NCBI RefSeq assembly: GCF_001011115.1
Contig: NZ_CP008874.1
Coordinates: forward strand, 434,001-498,000
Origin: Halanaeroarchaeum sulfurireducens
GTDB taxonomy: Archaea > Halobacteriota > Halobacteria > Halobacteriales > Halobacteriaceae
Direction: 5' to 3'
Length of the DNA stretch: 64,000 nt
How positions within the stretch are numbered: the first letter of the stretch is position 1; each line of letters starts with the position of its first letter. The notes beneath the pieces were generated by a model. It searched no databases. It saw only the letters and a list, made by a program, of their open reading frames with translations, and had not been told where the DNA came from. The translations under genes and the position numbers were made by a program. Below are positions 9,186-17,592 of this stretch, piece after piece.

Positions 9186-9836
9186 ATGAGTACGTTCGTC
9201 GAGATAGTGATCACTGCGTTCGCCTTGCAGTTGCTGGCGCTGCCCGGCGAGAAGGGCCAGCTGGTCATCGCGGGTCTCGCCACGAAGTACAACCCCTACA
9301 TGGTCGTCGCGGGCGCGGCCACGGCCTTCGGGGGATGGACGGCGATCGAAATCCTGGTCGGCAACGCCCTCAAGGGCGCGCTGCCGGAGATCTATCTCGA
9401 CGCTGCCACCGCCGGCCTCTTTTTCGTCTTCGGGGTGTGGATCCTGTATACGACGCCCAACCCCGACGTCGAGGTGACCAAAACCGAGCCGACAGACGGG
9501 TCGCCGTCGATCCTCGATCGGGTGCAGGCGGCCATCCCCGTGCGATTTCACGGGTTCGTTCCGTCCTTCTCGCTGATGGTCTTCGGCGAGTTTGGTGACA
9601 AGACGCAGTTGATCACCATCGGCCTGGCCGTCCAGTACGGTGCGACCGCGGCGATCTGGATCGGCGAGATGCTCGCCATCGTGCCGGTGAGCCTCGTCAC
9701 CGCGCTGCTGTTCCACCGGAGTGCACACCGCATCGATCAGGCGTGGGTGCACCGGCTCGCGGGCGGGCTCTTCTTCCTCTTCGCGCTGGACATCACGGCG
9801 AAGTACGTCCTTGGCTTCTCCGTCCTGCCGTTCTGA
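9186..9836 (+). CDS. TMEM165/GDT1 (UPF0016) family cation transporter
   Basis: 216 residues arranged as two three-helix repeats. The second repeat has the canonical metal-binding motif (EFGDKTQL, near base 9590). The first repeat has a degenerate counterpart, LPGEKGQL, where E-x-G-D-K-T/S is expected. Family members exchange Mn2+ or Ca2+ for protons. The altered first motif could change selectivity or break the symmetric ion path. The charged loop between repeats is short. Confidence 0.85.
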   Translation: MSTFVEIVITAFALQLLALPGEKGQLVIAGLATKYNPYMVVAGAATAFGGWTAIEILVGNALKGALPEIYLDAATAGLFFVFGVWILYTTPNPDVEVTKTEPTDGSPSILDRVQAAIPVRFHGFVPSFSLMVFGEFGDKTQLITIGLAVQYGATAAIWIGEMLAIVPVSLVTALLFHRSAHRIDQAWVHRLAGGLFFLFALDITAKYVLGFSVLPF

Positions 9837-9971
9837 GACGGTCCCGGGACGGTTCGCGGTCGTCGATCGGACGGCCCGGTCGCTGGTGGCACTTTTCGCA
9901 CGGAGAGTTCGCAGAAGGTCGTCCCGCCGGGAGACGGGTCGTCGGTTCACACAAGGGGTGGGTACTCTTCC

Positions 9972-10184
9972 TTACGCGACGTCCTCGATCCACTGATCGA
10001 CGACGTCGTCGGCGTAGCCCTCGGGCAGATCGACGACCTTGTACACGACGCCCTCGACGTCACGACTCTCCCGCCGGTCCTGGGCCCAGAGATTGGCCTT
10101 GTCGGGGTCCTCGAAGACGTTGGCGTGGGCTTGATCGGTTTTCGAGTCATAATGTGCGACGATGTGGATCGAATCTTCGACCAT
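9972..10184 (-). CDS. Small conserved haloarchaeal protein, 70 aa
   Basis: A 70-residue acidic protein starting MVEDSIHIVAHYDS and ending in VVDQWIEDVA. It has a beta-alpha-beta look, and no motif I can assign. Start chosen at the first ATG after a change in composition; upstream in-frame sequence looks non-coding. Possibly one of the small haloarchaeal stress proteins; function unknown. Confidence 0.6.
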   Translation of the reverse strand: MVEDSIHIVAHYDSKTDQAHANVFEDPDKANLWAQDRRESRDVEGVVYKVVDLPEGYADDVVDQWIEDVA

Positions 10185-10424
10185 GGATAGGCTTACTCCG
10201 TGAACTGACTTGAAACCCACTGTACCAGATCGCTTCCCGGAATCGGCCCCTGGACCCCTTCTGACCCTCTGTACCTGTCGTTTCTGTTTTCTCTCGTGGC
10301 CCAGCGTCGATCCGAGCGCTCCGCCGGGAGCCACGCCGGATTGGCCCCGCAGCGAAGGGGGGGGGGGTTAGAGTGTGTCCGGTGAGAGCGTCGACTCGCT
10401 GGGCGGGACGGGCGAACTTCCACA

Positions 10425-10940
10425 CCTTCGCTCCCACCGCTCTTCCCTACCGCTCCCCCAACTTCACCTACCCTCATTCCCCTTTCCCAGCTTCCCCACT
10501 CTTCACTTCTCCCGCCTCTTCCCCACTCTTCACTTCTCCCGCCTCTTCCCCACTCTTCACTTCTCCCGCCTCTTCCCCACTCTTCACTTCTCCCGCCTCT
10601 TCCCCACTCTTCACTTCTCCCGCCTCTTCCCCACTCTTCACTTCTCCCGCCTCTTCCCCACTCTTCACTTCTCCCGCCTCTTCCCCACTCTTCACTCTAT
10701 CTTCCCCTTACTCTCCACTCTCTTCCATCCACTCCCTCTACCTTCTCCCATACATACCCAACTCCCACTCTCTTCCCCACCCATCCACCCCCTCCACTCT
10801 CGCTCTCTCGCTTCCATCCACTCCCTCTACCTTCTCCCACACAAACCCCAACTCCCACACTCTCCTACTCCCATCCACACCCATCCATCCCCCTCCCCTC
10901 TCCCCCACCCGCTTCTCCTCCCCTCTCCTTTCCGGGACAC
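10425..10940. repeat. About 500-base G-depleted, pyrimidine-rich tract
   Basis: The plus strand is C, T and A with only a handful of G over about 500 bases, in a genome that is otherwise G+C balanced. It includes the 27-base tandem array (10491-10696) and, further on, two copies of CTTCCATCCACTCCCTCTAC (about 10722 and 10811). It is the whole spacer upstream of the site-2 protease gene. Reading frames across it encode only low-complexity Ser/Pro/Leu-rich sequence and are not credible genes. Confidence 0.85.
10491..10696. repeat. 27-base tandem repeat, seven full copies plus a partial
   Basis: The unit starts CTTCCCCACTCTTCACTTCT and ends CCCGCCT. Seven perfect copies run from 10491 to 10679, followed by 17 bases of an eighth. 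The unit length equals that of the mutL repeat but the sequence is unrelated. No spacers, so this is not CRISPR. Confidence 0.97.
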
Positions 10941-10942
10941 GC

Positions 10943-10949
10943 TCTTTTA
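10943..10949 (+). promoter_or_regulatory. TATA box for the site-2 protease gene
   Basis: CTTTTAT lies 28-34 bases upstream of the ATG at 10977, the distance expected for a leaderless haloarchaeal transcript. It directly follows the G-depleted tract. Confidence 0.6.
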
Positions 10950-10976
10950 TTGCAGTTCATCGATAAGTACCCGCAC

Positions 10977-12131
10977 ATGCGAGGATTCAGAATCGGCTCC
11001 GCGTTCGGCATCCCGGTCAAGCTCAACTGGTCGTTCTTGATCGTCCTCCCGCTGTTCGCCCTGTTCATCGCCTGGGACATCGCCAACCTGGTGTCGGTGA
11101 TCAACCAGGTCTTTGGCGCGGCGATGGACCCGGATCGGCTGACGACGGGCCCGCTCCCCTGGATACTCGGGCTCGCGTCGGCCCTCGGGCTGTTCGCGGG
11201 CGTCCTGATGCACGAGTTCGGCCACTCGCTGGTCGCGCTCCGATACGGCTACGAGATCGACTCCATCACGCTCTGGCTGCTCGGCGGGGTGGCGAGCTTC
11301 GTCGAATTCCCGGAGGACTGGCGCCACGAGCTGGTCATCGCCATCGCCGGTCCCATCGTGAGTCTCCTCCTCGGGGTGGGCTCCTATCTGGCGTTCCTCG
11401 GGCTCCCGACGAGTCTCGACGCGATCCGGTTCGTCTTCGGGTATCTGGCCATCCTGAACGTGGTGCTCGCCGCGTTCAACATGCTCCCGGGCTTCCCGAT
11501 GGACGGCGGCCGCATTCTTCGGGCGCTGCTCGCCCGGAATCAGACCCACGCGAAGGCGACCCAGCAGGCCGCCACCGTGGGGAAGATGTTCGCCTTTGCC
11601 CTCGGCCTCTTCGGGTTGTTCGCCAACTGGTTTCTCATCCTGCTGGCCTTCTTCATCTACATCGCGGCGTCCGGCGAGGCCCAGCAGACCACGATCAAGG
11701 CGGCCTTCGAGGGCGTCACCGTCGCCGACGTGATGACGCCCCAGGAGGACCTCGAGACGGTCACCGAGGAGACCACCATCGCCGAACTCCTGTCGCGGAT
11801 GTTCACCGAGAGCCACGTGGGTTATCCGGTGGTGCGCGACGGCCGGCTCGTCGGGATGGTCACCCTGGACGACGCGGGCACCGTGGAGGCGGTCGAGCGT
11901 GACGCTTACCGTGTCGAGGACGTGATGTCGACGGGCCTCCATACGGTCACCCCCGGCGCCGACGCCATGGAGGCGTTCCAGCAAATGCAGCAAAACGGCG
12001 TCGGTCGCCTGCCGGTCGTCACCGAGCGGGGCGATCTCGTCGGGATCGTCTCCAAGACGGACATGATGCGGGCCTTCGAGGTCATCCAGGGTGGTGGCGG
12101 GCCACTGACGGCCGACCTCAGTCTCCGGTGA
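10977..12131 (+). CDS. Site-2 protease (M50) family metalloprotease with two CBS domains
   Basis: 384 residues. Six or so membrane segments carry the zinc-binding HEFGH motif (residues 79-83) and the second ligand motif NMLPGFPMDGG (from residue 168), so the intramembrane protease site is complete. Residues about 245-375 form a CBS pair (DVMTPQED; DVMSTGLHTVTP) that likely senses adenine nucleotides. Family members cleave membrane-bound regulators or clear signal-peptide remnants. The start is set by the TATA box spacing; a TTG start nine codons upstream is unlikely. Confidence 0.92.
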   Translation: MRGFRIGSAFGIPVKLNWSFLIVLPLFALFIAWDIANLVSVINQVFGAAMDPDRLTTGPLPWILGLASALGLFAGVLMHEFGHSLVALRYGYEIDSITLWLLGGVASFVEFPEDWRHELVIAIAGPIVSLLLGVGSYLAFLGLPTSLDAIRFVFGYLAILNVVLAAFNMLPGFPMDGGRILRALLARNQTHAKATQQAATVGKMFAFALGLFGLFANWFLILLAFFIYIAASGEAQQTTIKAAFEGVTVADVMTPQEDLETVTEETTIAELLSRMFTESHVGYPVVRDGRLVGMVTLDDAGTVEAVERDAYRVEDVMSTGLHTVTPGADAMEAFQQMQQNGVGRLPVVTERGDLVGIVSKTDMMRAFEVIQGGGGPLTADLSLR

Positions 12132-12155
12132 TCGATCCCTCCGCCGACCGGTTCG

Positions 12156-12258
12156 GAGTCCGAATCGACCGATCAGGAGAAGATCCGACCGATCGGGAGT
12201 CCGAATCGACCGATCAGGAGAAGATCCGACCGATCGGGAGAAGATCCGACCGATCCGC
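12156..12258. repeat. 41-base tandem repeat, two copies plus a partial
   Basis: A 41-base unit beginning GAGTCCGAATCGACCGATCA occurs at 12156 and 12197, with a shortened third copy from 12238 (GAGAAGATCCGACCGATC). It sits directly after the site-2 protease stop codon. GATCGG/CCGATC words make it locally self-complementary. No coding function is apparent. Confidence 0.9.
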
Positions 12259-12312
12259 CATACCGGTGACGCCACTGTGTTCGGAGCAACTCCAACGGAA
12301 AACCGGATGAAA

Positions 12313-12335
12313 CCTGGCTCCCGACGGGAGCCAGG
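12313..12335 (+). terminator. Hairpin between site-2 protease and S-layer genes
   Basis: A perfect 10-base inverted repeat (CCTGGCTCCC / GGGAGCCAGG) with a 3-base loop. No T-tract follows, so it may be a terminator, a transcript-end stabiliser, or simply a cruciform. Confidence 0.5.
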
Positions 12336-12479
12336 GTCCCTACTGCCCGGCCAGGGACGTGGAGAGTCCACGACCACATAAACGGTGGGAACGACGGTGC
12401 AAAAGTCCGTCGGCGATTACTCGGTTCCGGGATTGGACGCCGTCTGGCGATTCTCCGCTCGTGGGACGCGGTCACACAG

Positions 12480-12611
12480 GGTTTTACCATCCAGAAAGCA
12501 TTTACCATAGGCGAGTCTTCCCTTCCATGTACCCCTACTGCCCGCTGCTGGTCGGGCTGCAGGCCCGGTGAGACCTGCAAAAGCCAGCGAACGAGCGAAA
12601 ACACGATAACC
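12480..12611 (+). promoter_or_regulatory. Promoter and structured leader of the S-layer gene
   Basis: Two AT-rich TTTACCAT words (about 12482 and 12500) are the best TATA-like candidates. That would give a leader of roughly 75-100 bases, longer than the leaderless norm here. The leader contains a small hairpin (TGCAGG at 12558, CCTGCA at 12574). S-layer transcripts of other haloarchaea also have structured leaders. The exact start site is inferred, not seen. Confidence 0.4.
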
Positions 12612-15023
12612 ATGACAAGCACAAACGACAAACTCCGCGCCATCTTCCTGTCGGCGCTCATGGTCGTCTCCATCTTCGGAGCGGCTGTAGCGTTTACAGG
12701 GAGTGCGGCAGCGGTTAACACTGACGCTGATGAAGATTACGACGATAGGGACGCAGTGTTACAATCGAGTACGACCTTCTGGCAAGGTCAAGAATTGTAC
12801 CTAGGGAATGATACTGATGGGAACAATTACATTGTTTCCTCGGAAAAACTAGCGATCAAGCCCGTCAATAGCGACCAAGATGGGACTGATACGTTAGTGA
12901 AGCAGTTCTACCTGAACGAACATGGTGGATTCCTGCTTGACACATCCGGTCTTGATACGGGCGAATACGTAATCACCCAAGCAGGTGACGCCATTGAATT
13001 TGGCAATAATGGAGAAGCGAATGGTACGCATGATGAAAACTCCGAAGCCGTAACCAACGCTTCGTTCTCCATCACGACGCAGTCGCTCAGTACTGACTTC
13101 GTTGACTCGGATGACGATGTCGTGGAGAGTACGAACAATGTCGAAGAGGGTGAAGATACCCACATTGAATTCGACACCAACCGTGCGGGATTCAATGTCA
13201 CCGTCGAGACGGACGCCTACGACTACGACGATGACGAACTGGTGGACATCTTCGGTGAAGAGTTGGACTGGGACAGAGATGACGAAGACGATGAGTTCTT
13301 CGTCACGGACGTGTCCGACGAGAAGTACGAAGTGAACTTCTCCGACAGAGACGCTGGTGACTACCAGTTCGACTTCGAAGTTCGTGACACTGAGGCCGCT
13401 GATAGTGCCTCTATCACTGTCAACGACGTTGATGCCGACCTGAACTTCGCCGAATCCAGCATTGACGTCACGCAGGGTGATGTTGCTGAGATCACCGTTG
13501 AGATTGGTGATGGTACTGACACCGGCACTGTCCTCATTGGTGACTACGATGACGATGGTTACCAAGCGAACATCTCGGTTACGGACGACAGTGACGATCA
13601 GGTCACGTTCTACTTCAACACGTACCTGGCCGGTATGAATTCGACTGAGCTTGGTGATAGCGATGGTTGGAGTGGCGATATCGTCAGCCTCCACGAGGAT
13701 GCTGAGTCGGACGATGAGGTCACCCTCAAAAACGAGGACAAAGATTACCAGAACGTCTCGGACCTACTAGAGACAGGGAGCTACGAAATCGCGGCCGTCA
13801 ACGGTAATGCTCAGGATGCGATGGATAGTCCCGATAATGTGGGCACGCTCTACATCGAAGAGCGCTCCACTGATGCGGTGAACACCTGGACCATCTCCGA
13901 GAACAACGAAGACGATCTCTCGGACCTCGAAGAGCTGTCCGCCCGTCTCGACGACAACACTCTCACTGAGGCAGGCACTCTCGCAGATGGTGACTACCTC
14001 GTCTCCGAGATCTCTGCCAGTGGCCTCGAGGGCATGATTGAGGCGGAGGGTCTCGTCGATGCAGACGGTGATGTCGCTACGGATGACTTCGAAGCATGGT
14101 TGACTGACGCCGACAACTCGAGCGCCGATTACTACAGTGTTAGCAACGGCGTGGGCAGCGTGGCTGACGACAACTCTACTGTTGGCTTCAGCCTCTACGT
14201 TGAAGAGGCAGACCCGCCGACCAACCGTGACGAGGCTGTTTCCGACTTCAACGACACGGGCGTCGAGAAGGTCATCTACGACAAGAGTGAGGACACGTTC
14301 TACGTTGCCGCATCCGTCGACACCATCCTCGATGGGGATCTGGCTGACCGCTACAGCGATGGTGATCCGTACAACCTGAACTTCGACGTGAAGGACGCGC
14401 GTCTCCTCGACTACTCCGAGAGTGACTGGCAAGACGACGATGACGAGAACTGGGAGAGCGTGAGCGCCGAATTCAACATCGAGGACGCTGACGCCGAGTT
14501 CGACACGCAGGAAATCGACGGTGACGATTACGTCACTGTTGGCGCAGCGGAGGGCCAGACGATTTCCGGCGAAACCAACGTCGCACCTGGCAGCGAGCTG
14601 ACCGTCCGCGCCACCGGTGAGGACGACGCTCGGTTCGTCAAGTCCGACAGCGAAGTTGTCGTCCAGTCCGACGGCACCTTCAGCACCGAACTCGACTTCA
14701 GCGACCGCGCGGTCGATGAAGAGTTCGAGGCGAAGATTTCCCAGGGCGCACTCGGTAGTGACGGCGTGACTGCCGACGGCATGATCGTCGAGGCAGTCGA
14801 AGAGGCGACGCCGACTGAGGAGCCGGAGCCGACGCCGACTGAGGAGCCGGAGCCGACGCCGACTGAGGAGCCGGAGCCGACGCCGACTGAGGAGCCGGAG
14901 CCGACGCCGACCGAGCCGGAGCCGACGCCGACTGAGACCACCTCCACGCCTGGCTTTGGCATCTCCGTTGCCATGCTGGCGCTGATCGGTGCGGCCCTCA
15001 TCGCGCTTCGCCGCAAAGACTAA
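12612..15023 (+). CDS. S-layer (major cell surface) glycoprotein
   Basis: 803 residues. The N-terminus has the haloarchaeal surface-glycoprotein signal region (KLRAIFLSALMVVSIFGAAV ending ...SAAAV). The mature part is extremely acidic with many N-glycosylation sequons (for example NGT, NAS, NVT, NFS, NIS, NVS, NSS, NDT). Residues about 735-775 are a Thr/Pro/Glu repeat likely to be O-glycosylated. The C-terminus is a sorting signal: a PGF motif (TPGFG), one membrane helix, and a basic tail RRKD. By family knowledge archaeosortase A cleaves this and attaches a lipid. The first 350 codons look richer in A/T than neighbouring genes. Start ATG follows the leader; ends before a clear terminator. 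Confidence 0.93.
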   Translation: MTSTNDKLRAIFLSALMVVSIFGAAVAFTGSAAAVNTDADEDYDDRDAVLQSSTTFWQGQELYLGNDTDGNNYIVSSEKLAIKPVNSDQDGTDTLVKQFYLNEHGGFLLDTSGLDTGEYVITQAGDAIEFGNNGEANGTHDENSEAVTNASFSITTQSLSTDFVDSDDDVVESTNNVEEGEDTHIEFDTNRAGFNVTVETDAYDYDDDELVDIFGEELDWDRDDEDDEFFVTDVSDEKYEVNFSDRDAGDYQFDFEVRDTEAADSASITVNDVDADLNFAESSIDVTQGDVAEITVEIGDGTDTGTVLIGDYDDDGYQANISVTDDSDDQVTFYFNTYLAGMNSTELGDSDGWSGDIVSLHEDAESDDEVTLKNEDKDYQNVSDLLETGSYEIAAVNGNAQDAMDSPDNVGTLYIEERSTDAVNTWTISENNEDDLSDLEELSARLDDNTLTEAGTLADGDYLVSEISASGLEGMIEAEGLVDADGDVATDDFEAWLTDADNSSADYYSVSNGVGSVADDNSTVGFSLYVEEADPPTNRDEAVSDFNDTGVEKVIYDKSEDTFYVAASVDTILDGDLADRYSDGDPYNLNFDVKDARLLDYSESDWQDDDDENWESVSAEFNIEDADAEFDTQEIDGDDYVTVGAAEGQTISGETNVAPGSELTVRATGEDDARFVKSDSEVVVQSDGTFSTELDFSDRAVDEEFEAKISQGALGSDGVTADGMIVEAVEEATPTEEPEPTPTEEPEPTPTEEPEPTPTEEPEPTPTEPEPTPTETTSTPGFGISVAMLALIGAALIALRRKD
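14814..14930 (+). repeat. 24-base coding repeats (TEEPEPTP) in the S-layer stalk
   Basis: Four perfect 24-base units encode TEEPEPTP, followed by a 21-base unit TEPEPTP. They form the Thr-rich spacer just before the membrane anchor, and resemble mucin-like O-glycosylated stalks. Confidence 0.95.
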
Positions 15024-15055
15024 CTAACCACGCCTCGCGGGCGTAACCCGCCATC

Positions 15056-15093
15056 CGACCCATCACGGGTCGATACCCCTACCCACCTTTTTT
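15056..15093 (+). terminator. Terminator of the S-layer gene
   Basis: A 6-base stem (CGACCC / GGGTCG, loop ATCAC) followed 16 bases later by a run of six T (15088-15093). It lies 33 bases after the stop codon. Confidence 0.6.
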
Positions 15094-15345
15094 CGAACGC
15101 GAACCGCAGAGCCACGGCTGTCGCACATCACGTACTATTTCATCGCCCCGCCTCGGCTCGATGCCACCCGTCCGCCCAGTACGCCGGTTCGACTCGAGCC
15201 GCGATGCGATGGCTATCTCCGAACCGACCGCGGTGTCCGATGGATCCCTCGACCTGATAGGCCATGACCACGGGACCACCTCGTGTCGAGGGACTGAGAA
15301 AGATCTCAACACTTATGTGGGGCGTTGTTAAAAATCGATGATAGG

Positions 15346-16455
15346 ATGGACGAGAGTGACGGGTTCTTTCGCCGACCGTTTCACGGGCACGCCCGCGAGG
15401 CGGCGCGGCGCTCTGTCGAGGTCCTCTCTCGATACGGCCACTGGTCACTCGTGGCTGTGGGGGTCGGCTTCACGTTCGTCTCGGAACTCGTCTTCTTTCT
15501 CCTGGGGCCCGACCAGCCCGTCATTCATTTTCTGGAACTTCTGCTCCCGATCGTCGTGGGCGTCGGTCTCGTCTGGTACGGATTTCAGTTCGAGCGAAAC
15601 GACTGCTCGAGTCGGCATATCGCGGTCATTTCGCTGGCCGTCCTGCTCGGGATGGGTCTGTTCGTCGTGGTGGCGACCTACACGGCCTTTCTTCTCAGTC
15701 TGGAACATTCCTACCCCGAGCCCAACCAGTACCTGCTGTTGAACGCCATGGCGATCGGCGCGATGATCAACTTCGTCTACGGCTACCAGTACGTTCGAAT
15801 CCAGCGCAGCCGCCGGCAGCTCGAATCGCGGACGAACCGATTGGTCACGATCGCGTCGATGGTCTCTCACGATCTGCGGAATCCGCTGAACGTCGCGCTG
15901 GGCCGGGCCGAGCTGGTCGAGGAGCGCGAAGGCGACGTCGAGGGGATGGGCAGTTTGAAACAAGCGCTCCGGCGGATCGAATCACTCACCGAGGAGTTGC
16001 TCGTCATCGCCCGGGGCGAACCGGACGAGGACGATACCGCAACCGTTTCGCTGGAATCGGTGGCCCGTGAGGCCTGGCAGGTGGTCGAATCCCCCGACAT
16101 CGAACTCACCGTTCGAACTGACGGCCGCGTTACCGCCTGTCCGGACAAACTCCATCACCTCCTGGAGAACCTCTTCCGGAACGCGATCGAACACGGTGAG
16201 ACGACGGGTGCCATCGCCGTCGGCGCGCTGGAGGGCGGAGAGGGGTTTTACGTCGCCGATGACGGCCGGGGCATTGCCCCGGACCTTCGCGAGAGCATCC
16301 TCTCCCACGGGTTCACCACGAGCGAGGAGGGGACTGGACTCGGCCTATATATCGTCGAGGAGATCGCCGAGGCCCATGGGTGGGAGATTCGGGTGACGGA
16401 GAGTGCGGACGGGGGAGCGCGGTTCGAATTCGCCGACGTCGAGTTCGAGCGGTAA
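15346..16455 (+). CDS. Membrane histidine kinase
   Basis: 369 residues. About four membrane helices (residues 30-150) precede a HisKA dimerisation domain with the phospho-acceptor in SMVSHDLRNPLN. The ATPase domain has N box LLENLFRNAIEH, G1 DDGRGI and G2 GTGLGLYI, so the kinase looks intact. No PAS or response-regulator domain is attached and no regulator gene is adjacent, so it is an orphan sensor. Start ATG at 15346; a TTG 21 bases upstream is less likely. A broken paralogue of the same kinase type lies at 60650-61195. Confidence 0.9.
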   Translation: MDESDGFFRRPFHGHAREAARRSVEVLSRYGHWSLVAVGVGFTFVSELVFFLLGPDQPVIHFLELLLPIVVGVGLVWYGFQFERNDCSSRHIAVISLAVLLGMGLFVVVATYTAFLLSLEHSYPEPNQYLLLNAMAIGAMINFVYGYQYVRIQRSRRQLESRTNRLVTIASMVSHDLRNPLNVALGRAELVEEREGDVEGMGSLKQALRRIESLTEELLVIARGEPDEDDTATVSLESVAREAWQVVESPDIELTVRTDGRVTACPDKLHHLLENLFRNAIEHGETTGAIAVGALEGGEGFYVADDGRGIAPDLRESILSHGFTTSEEGTGLGLYIVEEIAEAHGWEIRVTESADGGARFEFADVEFER

Positions 16456-16480
16456 CTGATCGCCGGTCCGGGGCGGCACA

Positions 16481-16648
16481 CTATGTATCGTCGACCTGGA
16501 CATCGACGCGTGCGCCCGCTACCAGGCCGGAATCCGCCTCGATCGAGATGGCGAGGGGAAGTTCCGTCGTGGCGGGCCGGTCGGCAACCTCGTCGAGTAC
16601 GTCGGGATCGACGTGCCGGGCGAGGTAGCGGACTCCTCTTTTCTCACA
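16481..16648 (-). pseudogene. Truncated copy of the small gene at 17593
   Basis: The minus strand encodes about 52 residues (VRYLARHVDPDVLDEVADR ... ADSGLVAGARVDVQVDD) clearly homologous to the C-terminal half of the gene at 17593-17899 (VRYLTRRVDPDVLAEVVDR ...). The N-terminal half is missing: upstream sequence is unrelated and interrupted. It and the other copy bracket the toxin-antitoxin pair, on the same strand as each other. Confidence 0.75.
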
Positions 16649-16690
16649 ATCCAAACCGCTAACCCGGCGAATCGCCAACGTGGAGGTACA

Positions 16691-16825
16691 ATGGCAACCC
16701 CCGACCGCGAGGACTCGGTGGAAATCGACGACGATCTCGCCGAGACCCTCGATGAACGGGCTGATGACGTTTTGGATGGAGAGTTCGCAACTCCCGACGA
16801 ACACGACGAGCGTCGATCTGAGTAG
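16691..16825 (+). CDS. Possible 44-aa acidic protein
   Basis: A short frame starting MATPDREDSVEIDDD and ending DEHDERRSE. The start is preceded at 3 bases by GGAGGT, a perfect match to the 16S rRNA tail, which is the main support. The composition is haloarchaeal-acidic. It could be a remnant antitoxin or a small regulator; no family is recognised. Confidence 0.45.
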   Translation: MATPDREDSVEIDDDLAETLDERADDVLDGEFATPDEHDERRSE

Positions 16826-17010
16826 GTTCGTTTCGATGGGAACGGAGTTCGTATGAATTCGTTAGTGATTCGTGCCCATCCTCCAGCAAGTAAATTATCT
16901 CATCCTACTTCTCCTGTGTCGAGGACGCCGCCTCGAACATGCTCTCGTTGCTTTCATCGACGTCTGTGCCTTTGGAAGACGATGCGTCCGAACAACGGGA
17001 CAGGTTTTTG

Positions 17011-17030
17011 TGTGATACCGATGTATCACA
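17011..17030 (+). promoter_or_regulatory. Palindromic operator before the CopG antitoxin
   Basis: Arms TGTGATAC and GTATCACA (8 bases each, perfect) flank a CGAT centre, ending four bases before the ATG at 17035. This is the expected place and form for a ribbon-helix-helix autoregulatory operator overlapping the transcription start. Confidence 0.75.
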
Positions 17031-17034
17031 GGAT

Positions 17035-17319
17035 ATGAGCACCGACGCCGATGACGGCGACAGCCGGATGGAGAAGATCAACGTGCGGGTCCCCGAGACG
17101 CTCCTAAAAGAGATCGACGCCGAGTGGGAGCGTCGGGGCTATTCCAGCAAGTCCGAGGCGATCCGCGACGCGCTCCGCAACTGGGTGAACCCGCCCGCCA
17201 CGCTCTCCGAGGAGACGCTCGACGACCTGGAGGAGAGCAGCAAGCAGATCGAGCGAGGCGAGACGCGGTCGCTCGACGACGTAGCCGAGGAGTACGACGT
17301 GGACCTCGACGCTGAGTAG
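17035..17319 (+). CDS. CopG-family ribbon-helix-helix antitoxin
   Basis: 94 residues. The N-terminal ribbon-helix-helix (KINVRVPETLLKEIDAEWERRGYSSKSEAIRDALRNW, residues about 14-48, split by the usual turn GYSSKSE) would bind the palindrome just upstream. The acidic C-terminal tail (DDLEESSKQIERG ... EYDVDLDAE) is the likely toxin-neutralising part. The gene is followed by the RelE-type toxin after only 6 bases. Start chosen at the ATG next to the operator; an earlier in-frame start would place the operator inside the gene. Confidence 0.88.
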   Translation: MSTDADDGDSRMEKINVRVPETLLKEIDAEWERRGYSSKSEAIRDALRNWVNPPATLSEETLDDLEESSKQIERGETRSLDDVAEEYDVDLDAE

Positions 17320-17325
17320 GCATCG

Positions 17326-17589
17326 ATGACAGACGTCGAGATCACGCCGCAAGCCGACGAGCAGCTGAAGGAACTCGAAGCCGAGGACCGAGAGCGGATC
17401 CTGAGGAAACTCGCCGAAGCGCGGGAGTGGACCGAGCATCGTATCGATCGGCTCTCGGGATGGCCGTACTACAAACTTCGAGCGGGCGATTACCGAGCGA
17501 TTATTGAATGGGACCGGGAGACCGACGTCCTCTACGTGAAGGCGGTCGGCCACCGGCGGAACGTCTACGACCGTCACCTGCCGCCGTAG
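17326..17589 (+). CDS. RelE/ParE-family toxin
   Basis: 87 residues with the RelE/ParE fold signature: an N-terminal helix pair (ADEQLKELEAEDRERILRKL), then RLSGWPYYKLRAGDYRAIIEWD and the C-terminal KAVGHRRNVYDR. The basic Arg/His/Tyr residues of the last segment are typical of ribosome-dependent mRNA interferases. Co-transcribed with the upstream antitoxin. Target is inferred from family only. Confidence 0.9.
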   Translation: MTDVEITPQADEQLKELEAEDRERILRKLAEAREWTEHRIDRLSGWPYYKLRAGDYRAIIEWDRETDVLYVKAVGHRRNVYDRHLPP

Positions 17590-17592
17590 GAA

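Noticed and set aside
10491-10696. Possible CRISPR array
   Set aside because: The 27-base units are directly adjacent with no spacers, and no cas genes are present.
10373-11040. Repetitive Ser/Pro/Leu proteins encoded in the G-depleted tract, including SPLFTSPAS repeats
   Set aside because: All frames are open only because the tract lacks stop codons; amino-acid use is far from haloarchaeal and no start signals are present.
12894-13694. A 266-residue minus-strand frame opposite the S-layer gene
   Set aside because: Val-rich mirror of an Asp-rich real protein; no motif.
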